Source: Mesorhizobium_G sp049840935
GTDB lineage: Bacteria; Pseudomonadota; Alphaproteobacteria; Rhizobiales; Rhizobiaceae
DNA length: 64,000 nucleotides
NCBI GenBank assembly: GCA_049840935.1
Contig: JASGJA010000016.1
Span: 62,001 to 126,000, forward strand
Reading direction: 5' to 3'
A model generated the notes under the pieces. That model made no database searches, was not told where the DNA came from, and was given only the letters and a program-made list of their open reading frames with translations. The translations under genes were made by a program, and so were the position numbers. Numbering within the stretch: position 1 is the first letter of the stretch; every line of letters begins with the position of its first letter. This document shows, in pieces, positions 27,415-36,596 of this stretch.

Positions 27415-27840
27415 TCAGCCTGCCTTGGCCAAGGCGAGTTCGGCATCTCGCTTGATGCGCCGAACCATCGAGCGCAGTCCGTTGGAGCGCTGCGGGGTCA
27501 AGTGTTCGTCCAGCCCGAGGTCGCGCAACAGCGCTTCGGCGTCGGTAGTCACAATTTCGCTGGCGTGTTTGCCGGAGAAAGCGGCAAGCAGGATCGCGAC
27601 AAGCCCGCGCACGATGTGTGCGTCAGACGTGCCGGTGTAAGTGATTTCTGGATCGGCGCCGTCGCCAAACTCGGTCAGGAGCCAGACTTGGCTCACGCAA
27701 CCCGGAACCTTGTTCGCATCAGTCTGGGCGGCGGTTGGAAAATCCGGCAGGGATTCGCCGAGTTCGATGACGTAGCGATAGCGATCCTCCCACTCGTCAA
27801 GGAACGCAAAATCTTCACGGATGGCTTCGATGCTCGTCAT
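27415..27840 (-). CDS. sufE: SufE-family cysteine desulfurase activator
   Basis: SufE accepts sulfur from the cysteine desulfurase SufS and passes it to the SufBCD iron-sulfur cluster scaffold. The 141-residue protein has the sulfur-accepting cysteine in VPGCVSQVW at about residue 50, and the conserved HIVRGLVAILLAAFSG and LRSMVRRIKRDAE parts. I place the start at the ATG at 27840 (MTSIEAIRE), the normal family start. The other suf genes are not in this window. The DUF5330 gene lies 31 bases upstream on the same strand. Confidence 0.93.
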   Translation of the reverse strand: MTSIEAIREDFAFLDEWEDRYRYVIELGESLPDFPTAAQTDANKVPGCVSQVWLLTEFGDGADPEITYTGTSDAHIVRGLVAILLAAFSGKHASEIVTTDAEALLRDLGLDEHLTPQRSNGLRSMVRRIKRDAELALAKAG

Positions 27841-27871
27841 GCGCCCGATATAGGGTGGGTGCGCGCGCCAG

Positions 27872-28177
27872 TCACGGTCTAATTTGCTTCGGCCTTTCGG
27901 TCGGAATCGGAACGACCGGCGCATCCGGGCGGGGGTGATTTTCAGGGGTCACTGTTTTGCGGGCCTGCTCACTCACCACACTAAGAGCGCTGGTGCCCAC
28001 ATTGCAAAGGTCCGGGTTGCGACCGCACAAGCCCACAATGTCCTTGACGGTCTTGCCGGATTCCTTGGTTGCTTCGCTGAGATCGATGATGTGGCCGCGA
28101 TAGGTCAACTGCACGCCGATGGGCAGGAAATACAGGACCAGCGCAAACCAGAATAACAGGCGCAACAGGAAAAACAT
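27872..28177 (-). CDS. DUF5330-type small membrane protein
   Basis: The 101-residue protein has one N-terminal membrane segment or uncleaved signal (about residues 3-22), then a short periplasmic part with a cysteine pair (LCGRNPDLCN) that could form a disulfide, and a proline-rich tail. The pattern fits DUF5330, seen in rhizobia. The start at 28177 (MFFLLRLLF) makes the membrane segment N-terminal. It is probably co-transcribed with sufE. No function is known to me. Confidence 0.7.
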   Translation of the reverse strand: MFFLLRLLFWFALVLYFLPIGVQLTYRGHIIDLSEATKESGKTVKDIVGLCGRNPDLCNVGTSALSVVSEQARKTVTPENHPRPDAPVVPIPTERPKQIRP

Positions 28178-28433
28178 CGCCGAACTCCAACTGCCGCAAA
28201 CAGGTCGCGGCGAAAGACTCGACAATTTTCAACGAATTTTCTTAGAGAATCATTCGAGGCAGGAATTCGGGTTGCAGCTTGCGCACCGCTGATTTGAACA
28301 CCCTCCGTTTACCATTTCCGGCAAAGGGGTGAGGCCGCGTTAATTCTTGCCGAAAAGCTAGAACAGAAGACAGCGAAACTGCATTCGCTTTATCCATTCC
28401 TTAAACCCCGAATGCGAGTGTCACGCCAAAGAA

Positions 28434-30230
28434 ATGATCCGCAAAGTCGGACAAGGTTGCGTAGCGTTGAATAGCGTATTGGTAAAACTCAGGGCGTTGT
28501 GCGCCTCCGCCACGGAAGGGTGCCGCAGGCTGGTCGATACTGCAGGGCTAACTGCGGAAGGTATCGGCGTGCGCCTGCGCATGACCCAGACGCTTATCGC
28601 AGCGCCGGCAGTTGCCGTTAGTGCTACAGCGCTGACGCTTTCGCAGGTCGATGGCCCGGCGACTCTGGCTGTAGCGAATTTTCTGATTTTCGGGGCCTGC
28701 TGGCTGGCAGGGCTTTTCGTCGCCTCTTACGGCAAGGAAAGGCTGATCGGCGCGTTGTCGCTCGCGGGCGCGGCAGTTCTGTCTGGCGGGTTGATCGCGC
28801 TCGGCGGCGGACTGGCTTCGCCGATGGCGGTGTTGGTTGCAGCGCTGGTATTCGAGCCTTGGTGGGTGTGGCGCAGCGAACGCGCAATTCTTGTCGGCGC
28901 GATAGCTGCAATCGGTGCGGTCGCGGCTTCAATGCTGGTGCCGGTGATTGGCGCAGGTGACGCGAGCGCGACACTATGGCTTCCGGTCATGATCTACGGC
29001 ATGACCATTGCCGCGCGGCTGATGAAATCTGAAAGCAGCGAGAGCAATGGCGCGGCAAGCTTCGAGCTTGTGGAAGCGCTGGATGCTGCCGTCCTGCGGT
29101 TGACGGAAACAGGCGAGGTTTCGGACGTCACGGAAAAGACGCGCGATCTGATGCGTCTGCCGCCGGAACTGCTGCTGCAGCAAGGGCTGTTTGACCGCGT
29201 GCATGTCGCTGACCGGGTTGCCTATATGTGCGCGCTGTCGGACCTGCGCAACGGTGCGAAGAACCGCCAACTGGACATGCGCGTGCGCCTGCCCGCCCAA
29301 AACAGCGAATCGCTGGCGGGCGTTTATGAGTGGTTTAGCGCGGAATTTGTGCGGCTGCCGAGCGATGACTCCGGGGTTGTGGCGATTTTCCGCGAGGCGC
29401 AGGACATTAGCGAGCTGAATGCCCGCGTTGCTGCAAGCGAAGAACGTGCGGCACAGGCAGAGCTTTCCAAGGCGAGTTTCCTCGCGGCGGTGAGCCACGA
29501 ACTGCGCACGCCGCTGAATGCTATCATCGGCTTTTCCGACATGCTGACGCATGAGCTTTACGGGCGTTTTGCTGACCCGCGGCAGAAGGAGCACGTCGCG
29601 CTGATTAGCGAGGCGGGACATCATCTGCTCGGCGTTGTGAATGCTATCCTCGACGTGTCCAAGATCGAGCTTGGAGCCTATTCGGTTATCCGCGAGCCGT
29701 TCGATCTGGGCGCAACGGTCAGCACATCGCTTGCAATGATTTCCGTGCAGGCGGAGCGCAAGAATATTGCAATCGACGTTCAGATCGATCCAGCAATTGG
29801 TGAAATGGATGCGGATGTGCGGGCGATCCGCCAGATCCTTATCAACCTGCTTTCCAATGCGGTGAAATTTACGCCGGAAGGCGGTACGGTTGCGATTGGC
29901 GCGTCGGACGATGAACGTGCTGTGCGCATCTGGGTCAAGGATACGGGTGTGGGCATCGCGCCGCAGGACATTGCACGTCTGGGCCAGCCTTTCGTTCAGG
30001 CGGGCGATGACTATGCGCGGCGCGGCGACGGCACGGGACTTGGCCTTGCGCTCGTCAAAGGGCTTGCGCAACTGCATGGCGGTTCCCTAACTATCGAAAG
30101 CGAAGTCGGGGCGGGTACGACTGCGATCGTGACCATTCCGAAAGCGCATCACGCAGGAGAGCCGGGGCAGGGCGAAGTGCAGATTTTGAGAAACGGGTTG
30201 GATCATGGCGCGTTCCGCAAAACCGCGTAA
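28434..30230 (+). CDS. divJ: DivJ-like membrane sensor histidine kinase
   Basis: The 598-residue kinase has about six membrane segments between residues 60 and 195, a linker with a PAS-like region (about 210-330), a HisKA domain with the phospho-acceptor histidine in AAVSHELRTPLNAIIGFSDML near residue 354, and an HATPase domain with N, G1 (DTGVGIAPQD) and G2 (GDGTGLGLALVKG) boxes. The sequence around the histidine is typical of the DivJ/PleC/PdhS family that acts on DivK and PleD in cell-cycle control. Membrane layout and location downstream of mucR, as I recall for Agrobacterium divJ, favour DivJ over PleC. Confidence 0.7.
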   Translation: MIRKVGQGCVALNSVLVKLRALCASATEGCRRLVDTAGLTAEGIGVRLRMTQTLIAAPAVAVSATALTLSQVDGPATLAVANFLIFGACWLAGLFVASYGKERLIGALSLAGAAVLSGGLIALGGGLASPMAVLVAALVFEPWWVWRSERAILVGAIAAIGAVAASMLVPVIGAGDASATLWLPVMIYGMTIAARLMKSESSESNGAASFELVEALDAAVLRLTETGEVSDVTEKTRDLMRLPPELLLQQGLFDRVHVADRVAYMCALSDLRNGAKNRQLDMRVRLPAQNSESLAGVYEWFSAEFVRLPSDDSGVVAIFREAQDISELNARVAASEERAAQAELSKASFLAAVSHELRTPLNAIIGFSDMLTHELYGRFADPRQKEHVALISEAGHHLLGVVNAILDVSKIELGAYSVIREPFDLGATVSTSLAMISVQAERKNIAIDVQIDPAIGEMDADVRAIRQILINLLSNAVKFTPEGGTVAIGASDDERAVRIWVKDTGVGIAPQDIARLGQPFVQAGDDYARRGDGTGLGLALVKGLAQLHGGSLTIESEVGAGTTAIVTIPKAHHAGEPGQGEVQILRNGLDHGAFRKTA

Positions 30231-30972
30231 GAAGCGAGCAGCGGTCCAGCAGGACGGTGTTGTCGTGCAGGGCATGCACGCTGTCGGCAGTTTCATGTCG
30301 AACAATCCGGCGCTCGTCGGTGGCACGACCGCGTTCCTGATTGCGCTCTCATTCGTTTCGGCCAATGCGCTTTGGTATCAGCCGCACGCGCATACCGCGC
30401 CGCTGTTTTCGACGCGCTCGTTCGATAGTTTCGCTGTCGCGCGGCGCAATCAGACGACCGAGCCGGAGACGACGATTCGTCTGGAACGGCCAACAACACC
30501 ATTGCCGGAAGCGCGGCCAACGGATGTGTCGCGCAACGTGCCGAAGGGCGACGCGCAGTTGCAGTCGGTGCAGGCGGTTCTGAAGCAGTTCGGATATTAT
30601 CAGGGCGATGTTGACGGTTTGGCCGGGCCGAATACGTCAGCGGCCATCGCCGCATATCAGCAGAAAATGGGCTTAACCGTTTCGGGCCGCGTGGATGAAA
30701 AGCTGCTGAAAGAACTGGGCATTGCAGATATTACGGGCTCGATTGAGCAGCCAGCGGCGGAAGTGGCTGCACCGGACGAGACGGCACTGCTTGCGAAAAT
30801 TCAGGCGGGTCTGAAAGCGTTTGGCAATGAGGGAATCGATGCCGACGGGCGCATGGGTGCGAAAACGCGGGCGGGCATCAAGGAATTTCAGGCGCTGTTT
30901 GGCCTGCCGCAGACCGGCGAGCCGGATGAGGCTGTTTATCGCAAGATGAAGGCCGAACATCTGATCGACTGA
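30205..30972 (+). CDS. membrane-anchored protein with two peptidoglycan-binding domains
   Basis: The 255-residue protein has a basic cytoplasmic N-terminus (RSAKPRKKRAA), one membrane segment at about residues 40-58, a proline-rich spacer, and two copies of the PG_binding_1 fold: LQSVQAVLKQFGYYQGDVDGLAGPNT and then ALLAKIQAGLKAFGNEGIDADGRMG. It overlaps the end of the DivJ-like kinase by 26 bases, so the two are translated from one message. A role in linking the envelope to the cell-cycle kinase is possible but only inferred from this link. Confidence 0.85.
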   Translation: MARSAKPRKKRAAVQQDGVVVQGMHAVGSFMSNNPALVGGTTAFLIALSFVSANALWYQPHAHTAPLFSTRSFDSFAVARRNQTTEPETTIRLERPTTPLPEARPTDVSRNVPKGDAQLQSVQAVLKQFGYYQGDVDGLAGPNTSAAIAAYQQKMGLTVSGRVDEKLLKELGIADITGSIEQPAAEVAAPDETALLAKIQAGLKAFGNEGIDADGRMGAKTRAGIKEFQALFGLPQTGEPDEAVYRKMKAEHLID

Positions 30973-30999
30973 CCGCCTAGCTTCGCCTATGAGCGGCAT

Positions 31000-31344
31000 A
31001 TGAGAATTACTTCAGATTTGTGGGTTGCCGCCGTTGTGCGGCGTGTATTTGGTGCTGGTGGCTTCGCGGCTGTATTGAAACGAGGCGCGACCGAGGCGGG
31101 CGCGATTTTCGTGGTTACGCGTGATCGGCTGGGGGAGGCGGCGCTTTATGGCCCCGCGCCGCAAGCCAGCTATGACACCGGCAAGCCGCAAGACAGACGA
31201 TTTCAGCTTATTTTGCAGGACAGCGCCGAAAAGATCGAAGCGCGGATAGCGAAGGAAGAGCGATTCGACCCGGACCTATGGGTGGTGGAACTGGAACCGG
31301 GCGAAAAAGACGCTTCGGAATTTATCCTGATCGAGCAGATTTGA
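31000..31344 (+). CDS. DUF1491 family protein
   Basis: The 114-residue cytoplasmic protein matches the pattern of DUF1491, a small alphaproteobacterial family: LWVAAVVRRVFGAGGFAAVLKRG near the start, then a central segment ending RFQLIL and EERFDPDLWVVELE. Its function is not known to me. It starts 27 bases after the peptidoglycan-binding protein gene and is probably the third gene of that operon. The next gene is convergent. Confidence 0.8.
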   Translation: MRITSDLWVAAVVRRVFGAGGFAAVLKRGATEAGAIFVVTRDRLGEAALYGPAPQASYDTGKPQDRRFQLILQDSAEKIEARIAKEERFDPDLWVVELEPGEKDASEFILIEQI

Positions 31345-31367
31345 GCGCAGGCATGCCTTGCCAGTCA

Positions 31368-32228
31368 TCAAGCTGGCGGCTTGCCGAATTCGAGCGTCGA
31401 ATCGCGGTAGTGCTCCAGAAATTCGGCAATGTGCTCTGCATCTGGAAAACGTTTGGGAAGCAGCGCCGACAACAGCAGATAGGCACGTTCTTCCGAAAGC
31501 CCGATGGCGCGAAAGGCCATTGCAAGCTTGTCGCCACTGGCGTCGGTAGCGATTATCCATGCCGTTTCGCGGCTGACGCCTAGGCTATCGGAAAGGGCCG
31601 CTACAAATCGCGCGCCGCCGCCCTTGAGGGCCGTGTCGCGCAGCTTTTCATAGCTGAGCTTGATGTCCGCTTCGGTGGCGGTGGCGCGTGTTCCAGCCGC
31701 GAGCATGATGAGGCGCAGCTTTTCGCGGGCTTGCTCCAATCGCTCGGCGGTCGTTGGTTGGGGCTTTTCGGGCGCGGGCTCAGCGAGGCTGGTCTTTGCT
31801 GTCGAAGGATGGCGCATCTCGATTAACCGGATCAGCTGAGAAATGGATGGGTGAAGATTACCGCGCCGCGCGATGGCGCGCGCGTGACCGATGCCATGCG
31901 CGCCGATCAGGATGATGAGGTCCGTGTCTGTGAGGCTCGCGGAATGCGTGAGCAACGGAGCGGCAATGTCGATGGACATACGGGAAAGTTCGCGCACCAG
32001 TTCCGGCGGCTCAGTTTCGCATTTCGACAGAGCGGCGGCGACATAGCGCAAGGTTTCGCGCGAAGCGCGGCCGATGAGCGGGAGCGCAAGATCCTGAAGT
32101 TGTTGCGCGTCGAACCTACGCGGGCGCGTGAGCGCGCAATAGCCCGACACCGCCGCGCGCAGCAAACGGTCCGCACGCGACATCTGCGCATGCGCGAATG
32201 GTCTCAGATCGGTGGAGGAAGACTGCAC
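31368..32228 (-). CDS. DUF2336 domain protein
   Basis: The 286-residue protein is rich in helices and resembles the DUF2336 family of alphaproteobacteria, with repeated helical hairpins (ALPLIGRASRETLRYVAAALSK, LTDTDLIILIGAHGIGHARAIARR) reminiscent of HEAT-like repeats. No catalytic motif or membrane segment is seen. It is convergent with the DUF1491 gene and divergent from the small 55-residue gene. Function unknown. Confidence 0.75.
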   Translation of the reverse strand: MQSSSTDLRPFAHAQMSRADRLLRAAVSGYCALTRPRRFDAQQLQDLALPLIGRASRETLRYVAAALSKCETEPPELVRELSRMSIDIAAPLLTHSASLTDTDLIILIGAHGIGHARAIARRGNLHPSISQLIRLIEMRHPSTAKTSLAEPAPEKPQPTTAERLEQAREKLRLIMLAAGTRATATEADIKLSYEKLRDTALKGGGARFVAALSDSLGVSRETAWIIATDASGDKLAMAFRAIGLSEERAYLLLSALLPKRFPDAEHIAEFLEHYRDSTLEFGKPPA

Positions 32229-32397
32229 CCGGAATACGCCCGATCACGAACTCAAAAACTCAACCGGACAGATGCCGGTACACAAAATTCAAAATAGGTC
32301 GAATTTGTTAGCACTGTGTTAACCGAGTTTGCTGCTGAATTGGAAAAGGAGGCGTTGCGTAAAGTGCTCCGTATCTTTGAAGATCGGATAACGCATC

Positions 32398-32565
32398 ATG
32401 GGCATGGTACTCTCATTCGTGCCGAAGACTTCGGCATCCAGTCAGCGCCAAAAGGCTGGCGAACTCGCTCCGGTGATCATTTTTCCCGGCGTACGCTACG
32501 AGCGAATAAAAGCGGAAGACAAGGCAGGCGAAACGCTCGCGGTGACGCAACAGCCTGCACATTGA
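32398..32565 (+). CDS. small 55-residue protein whose 3' end is tandemly repeated
   Basis: The reading frame encodes a short basic protein with the core PVIIFPGVRYERI and the C-terminal part EDKAGETLAVTQQPAH. I recall similar short proteins in other Hyphomicrobiales, without a function. The start could be this ATG or the one two codons later; no good ribosome binding site is seen. From codon 39 onward the DNA is the first unit of a 225-bp tandem repeat, so the last 17 codons recur twice downstream without the rest of the gene. Confidence 0.6.
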   Translation: MGMVLSFVPKTSASSQRQKAGELAPVIIFPGVRYERIKAEDKAGETLAVTQQPAH

Positions 32566-33130
32566 GTTGTTGGGTTGGGGCTTGTCCTGCACCTAAGGTC
32601 ATCCTCGGGCTTGTCCCGAGGACCAGCACACCTGCCAAACTCGAACGTAGTAGACCCTCGGGACAAGCCCGAGGGTGACGAAAAAGTGCGAGGCTGCGAG
32701 GTTACGGCAGGCGGATAAGGGGTAACGCCGCTAGAGTGGAAGACAAAGCAGGCGAAACGCTTGCGGCGACGCAACAGCCTGCACATTGAGGTTGTTGGGT
32801 TGGGGCTTGTCCTGCACCTAACGTCATCCTCGGGCTTGTCCCGAGGACCAGCACACCTGCCAAACTCGAACGTAGTAGACCCTCGGGACAAGCCCGAGGG
32901 TGACGAAAAAGTGCGAGGCTGCGAGGTTACGGCAGGCGGATAAGGGGTAACGCCGCTAGAGTGGAAGACAAAGCAGGCGAAACGCTTGCGGCGACGCAAC
33001 AGCCTGCACATTGAGGTTGTTAGGTTGGGGCTTGTCCTGCACCTAACGTCATCCTCGTGTCCGAATCACCGTCACCAACAGAGACCCTCGGGACAAGCCC
33101 GAGGGTGACGAAAGAGTGCGCGGCTGCGCG
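32514..33130. repeat. 225-bp tandem repeat with embedded palindromes
   Basis: Units start at 32514, 32738 and 32963 (spacing 224 and 225). The first two are nearly identical; the third keeps the first 95 bases, has a different centre near 33056-33083, and then decays. Each full unit contains the 3' end of the small gene at 32398, then two palindromes (CTCGGGCTTGTCCCGAG and its inverse) about 30 bases apart. This region also accounts for the gap of about 575 bases between genes; I see no other gene in it. Confidence 0.92.
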
Positions 33131-33141
33131 GTGCGGGCGCG

Positions 33142-33699
33142 CTATTGCGGCTGGCAGCGCAGCGAATCGAGAAATGCGTCGACGGACGGCCCCCAGCTTT
33201 CGTCGGGGATGAACGCGCGGATTACCGTAACGCCTTCCTCTGCCGAGGATTCGACAAAGACGGATTGGCCGAGTTCTTCCGGTACTTCCTTGCGCACTTC
33301 GAGCATTTGCGCGGGTGTCAGCACCACAATGTCCAGCGCCTTGTCGCGGGCGCTGCGGTCGTTGAAACTGTAGAGATTCTTGCCAGCGCGGTCATAAACC
33401 GAGGCAGACCAATAAGGCACGGCACCGGCTGCCTGCACGCGCAGCAGGCCATCGGTCAAATCAAACCGGCAGGCGACGGAGCGGAAGAGGGGGTCGCGAT
33501 TGCCGTCGCGCGCGGTGCCGGGCAGGGCATTGCGCAGGGGAAGCGGTTGATAGAGATCGGCGGCTTCCGCCATGCGCGACCACGCATTTCGGCTGGAGAT
33601 TTCAGGCAATAAAAGCAGGATGATGATGTGCAGGATTGCCGCGCCCAAAAGGCCGAGCAGGACCGCATGGCCGATGCGAAAAGCTGCGGCCTTACCCAT
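33142..33699 (-). CDS. DUF1254-type exported protein
   Basis: The 185-residue protein has one N-terminal membrane segment (about residues 9-30) and a periplasmic domain with VPYWSASVYDRAGKNLYSFNDR, a pattern I associate with the DUF1254 family. It overlaps the upstream DUF1214-type gene by eight bases. DUF1254 and DUF1214 are commonly found together or fused, so the pair probably acts as one unit at the membrane. The role is not known. The start at 33699 precedes the membrane segment directly. Confidence 0.75.
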   Translation of the reverse strand: MGKAAAFRIGHAVLLGLLGAAILHIIILLLLPEISSRNAWSRMAEAADLYQPLPLRNALPGTARDGNRDPLFRSVACRFDLTDGLLRVQAAGAVPYWSASVYDRAGKNLYSFNDRSARDKALDIVVLTPAQMLEVRKEVPEELGQSVFVESSAEEGVTVIRAFIPDESWGPSVDAFLDSLRCQPQ

Positions 33700-34282
33700 T
33701 GCACGAAACCTGTGTGATGGACGGCATCTGCATCGTTTCTGCCATGGGTCCGCCCTGAACTAGCGAATCGTAGACGGTGAGCACCAGACGCGTGCGACCT
33801 TCGCCTTCGGTGCGCAGCCAATTGCCCGGCGCAGGCTTGGGGCCGATGGTGATCTCGATATTGTTATCTTCGCCGCGAATGACGGATCGCGATTGCAACG
33901 TACCATGGGCGGGCGCGGTGACTACGCGAATGGCGGCGATATATTCGTAAGGTTCCGAACGGAGTGTCCAGAAGCGCGCAAGCGGTGTTTCCCCGGCGAG
34001 GCGATAAATGCACTCAGCGCGGAGCGAATTGCCCTTGTCGTCGCTCTGAGCGGAAAAGCTGAGCCCCTCCGAGCGCCCGAGCGCAAGAGTGCCCTCGACG
34101 GCAGCTTCCGCCAGCGCATAAGGGTCGGCGGTGGCAGAGCCTGAATCAGGATAGGCTGTCCACGAGCCGACGCGGGCCGCGCCGAGCTTGATGTCTCGCT
34201 CCATGACGAACGCAACGCTGGCGGCACCGCCACAAATGGCGATGGCCAGTGTCAGCAGAATAAGCAATGCGGTGCGGATCAT
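33692..34282 (-). CDS. DUF1214-type exported protein
   Basis: The 196-residue protein begins with a membrane segment or signal (about residues 4-27) followed by a beta-rich domain with ARFWTLRSEPYEYIAA and PAPGNWLRTEGEGRTRLVLTVYD, the usual DUF1214 C-terminal block. It is upstream of and overlaps the DUF1254-type gene and lies eight bases after the stop of the penicillin-binding protein gene, so all three form a leftward operon. Function unknown; linkage to a cell-wall enzyme is suggestive only. Confidence 0.8.
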   Translation of the reverse strand: MIRTALLILLTLAIAICGGAASVAFVMERDIKLGAARVGSWTAYPDSGSATADPYALAEAAVEGTLALGRSEGLSFSAQSDDKGNSLRAECIYRLAGETPLARFWTLRSEPYEYIAAIRVVTAPAHGTLQSRSVIRGEDNNIEITIGPKPAPGNWLRTEGEGRTRLVLTVYDSLVQGGPMAETMQMPSITQVSCNG

Positions 34283-34290
34283 AAACGACC

Positions 34291-36450
34291 CTAAAGCGCG
34301 GTGAGAGCCGCAGGCGCGGGCGCTTCAAGCTGCTCCGCTCCCGCGAAGCGGTCGGCCATCTGGCGCAAGACGCGCGCTGTATCCGCAGACAAAACGCGCG
34401 GGGCATCGAGGTCTGGCGCAGGCGGCCCGTCTGCCGTCTCGGTGTGAGCCGCTTCCTCTTTCGCCTTGGCGATAATTGCCGGATCGACAAAAGGATTTTC
34501 AAGGCCGGGTATAGGCTTCAGGTCGATGTTCTGGTGGATATGCGTCATAAGCCGGTTCCAAGTCATGGCGGGCAGGGAGCCGCCCGTCATCTCCTTGGTT
34601 GGCGTGAAGTCATCATTGCCGAGCCAGACGGCGGCTGTGTAATTGCCTGTGAAGCCAACATACCATGCGTCGCGATAAGATTGGGTCGTGCCGGTTTTGC
34701 CGGCAGAACGGATGAGAGGCATGGACGCGCGGCGACCCGTTCCAGCCTCATTCACGCCAGCAAGCATCGTGTTCATGTAGGCAACCGATTGGTCCGTAAG
34801 CACGCGGCGCGGGGCAGGCGCATCGCGACCGTGATCGTAGAAAACATCGCCAGCGCGCGTGCGCAACTGCGTGATGCCGAAGCGCACGCCAGCATAGCCG
34901 CCATCGGCCATTGTATTGTAGCCAGTTGCCTGATCCATCACCGTCATACCGGATGTGCCGAGCACCATTGTTTTGTGCTCGTTCAGCTTTGATTCCACGC
35001 CCATGGCGTAGGTCAGCTTCACGATCGGATCAATGCCCAGCTTTTCCTTGGCGAGACGAACCGGCACGGTGTTGATGGAGCGAGCGAGTGCACTGGCCAG
35101 CGTGACGCGGCCAGAGAAGGAGCGTCCATAATTCTTCGGCGACCAGTTTCCCCATGAGACAGGGCCATCCGAGACCACGGTTTCCGGCGTGAGGCCAGCT
35201 TCCATCGCGGCAGCATAAACATAGGGCTTGAAGGATGAGCCGACCTGTCGCTCGGCCTTGGTGGCGCGGTTGAACTGGCTCGCGCCATAGTCTCGCCCGC
35301 CGACAATGGCGCGAACCGCACCGTTCGTTTCCATGACAACGACTGCGCCTTCGGTAACGCGGTAGTCCTTGCCATATTGGCGAAGGTGAAACTCGACCGC
35401 CTCTTCGGCGGCGCGCTGGATGTTTATGTCGGCCGTCGTGCGCGCGACCATCGAGTGAATGCCGTATTTTTGGGCGATGCGCTTGGCTTCCTCAAACGCC
35501 CAATCGAGAAAATAATCGGGCGCTTTCAGGTCGCCCCGGTCGATAATGTCGGCAGGGTGGAGGCGCGCCGAAAGCACCTGGCCTTCGGTGAGGAACCCGC
35601 CCTGCACCATGTTGGTAAGCACCTCGTTAGCGCGGGCGCGCGCCGCCGGGAGGTTGATGTGCGGCGCATATTTCGCGGGAGCCTTGAACAGGCCCGCAAG
35701 CATGGCGGCTTCGGCCAGCGTGAGATCCTTGACCTGCTTGCCGAAATAGAAATCCGCAGCCGCCGTGATGCCGAACGTGCCGCCGCCCATATAGGCGCGG
35801 TCAAGATAAAGCTGGAGAATCTCCTTCTTGGAAAGGTTCATCTCAAGCCAGACCGACAGGAAGGCTTCCTTCACCTTGCGCTCGACGGTGCGCTCATTGC
35901 TGAGAAAAAGGTTCTTCGCAAGCTGCTGGGTGAGCGTGGAGCCACCCTGCACGACCGAGTTCGCGCGCACGTTTTCGTTCATGGCGCGCGCGAGGCCGAT
36001 GAAATCAATGCCGTAATGATCGAAGAAGCGACGGTCTTCCGTGGCAAGCACGGCGTTGACCACGAAGCCCGGCATTTGGTCGACCGGCACCGAGTCACGC
36101 TGGATGATTCCGCGCTGGCCGATTTCATTGCCGTATCGGTCCGTAAAGGTGACGGCGAAATCGCCGTGGTTGCGCCAATCGCCTTTGGTCTCCTCAAAGG
36201 CAGGCATGGCAAGCGCCAGCATAACAACAGCGCCACCGGCACCCATCGTCATAGCCTCGGAGCCAAGCTCGACAAGCGCCCGCCGCCAGCCGCGAACGCG
36301 GAAACGGCGGAAAAAGATGGTGGTGCTTTCCCAGAAGTCGCGAAGGCGGAAGCCGACCGAATAGACGGCCGAATCAAGCCAAGCGTCGACTGCCAGCGCG
36401 CGACCAGCACGCGGCGCTTTTAGCTTGGTCTTTCCCTCCCGTCTGAACAT
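34291..36450 (-). CDS. class A penicillin-binding protein (PBP1A family)
   Basis: The bifunctional enzyme polymerises and cross-links peptidoglycan at the outer face of the inner membrane. After a cytoplasmic N-terminus and one membrane segment (about residues 65-85), the glycosyltransferase domain shows ATEDRRFFDHYGID and GGSTLTQQLAKNLFL; the transpeptidase domain shows SSFK, SIN and KTGTT, the three active-site motifs. I choose the ATG at 36450 with GGAG six bases upstream, giving 719 residues. It heads the operon with DUF1214 and DUF1254 genes and is divergent from the GTA cluster. Confidence 0.93.
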   Translation of the reverse strand: MFRREGKTKLKAPRAGRALAVDAWLDSAVYSVGFRLRDFWESTTIFFRRFRVRGWRRALVELGSEAMTMGAGGAVVMLALAMPAFEETKGDWRNHGDFAVTFTDRYGNEIGQRGIIQRDSVPVDQMPGFVVNAVLATEDRRFFDHYGIDFIGLARAMNENVRANSVVQGGSTLTQQLAKNLFLSNERTVERKVKEAFLSVWLEMNLSKKEILQLYLDRAYMGGGTFGITAAADFYFGKQVKDLTLAEAAMLAGLFKAPAKYAPHINLPAARARANEVLTNMVQGGFLTEGQVLSARLHPADIIDRGDLKAPDYFLDWAFEEAKRIAQKYGIHSMVARTTADINIQRAAEEAVEFHLRQYGKDYRVTEGAVVVMETNGAVRAIVGGRDYGASQFNRATKAERQVGSSFKPYVYAAAMEAGLTPETVVSDGPVSWGNWSPKNYGRSFSGRVTLASALARSINTVPVRLAKEKLGIDPIVKLTYAMGVESKLNEHKTMVLGTSGMTVMDQATGYNTMADGGYAGVRFGITQLRTRAGDVFYDHGRDAPAPRRVLTDQSVAYMNTMLAGVNEAGTGRRASMPLIRSAGKTGTTQSYRDAWYVGFTGNYTAAVWLGNDDFTPTKEMTGGSLPAMTWNRLMTHIHQNIDLKPIPGLENPFVDPAIIAKAKEEAAHTETADGPPAPDLDAPRVLSADTARVLRQMADRFAGAEQLEAPAPAALTAL

Positions 36451-36596
36451 AACTCCGGCATCCCCCGCCAAGGGCCGCTAATGGATATAGGCTGAATACG
36501 CCCGCAAACCAACGCAAAAAGACCTCAGAGCCTTTAACAATTCGTGTGCGCAAGGCGGCCAAAAGGCGAAGTTGCGAAAAATTAGGAAAATAATCC

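Noticed and set aside
28226..28433. CtrA binding sites before the DivJ-like gene
   Set aside because: Single TTAA half-sites occur but no TTAA-N7-TTAA pair was found.
32496..33011. A 171-codon minus-strand frame across the tandem repeat, with internally repeated protein sequence
   Set aside because: The protein repeat is only the 225-bp DNA repeat translated. It has no start signal and spans palindromes.
32514..33130. CRISPR array
   Set aside because: Units are 225 bp and only about 2.6 copies, and the whole unit is conserved rather than short repeats with unique spacers.
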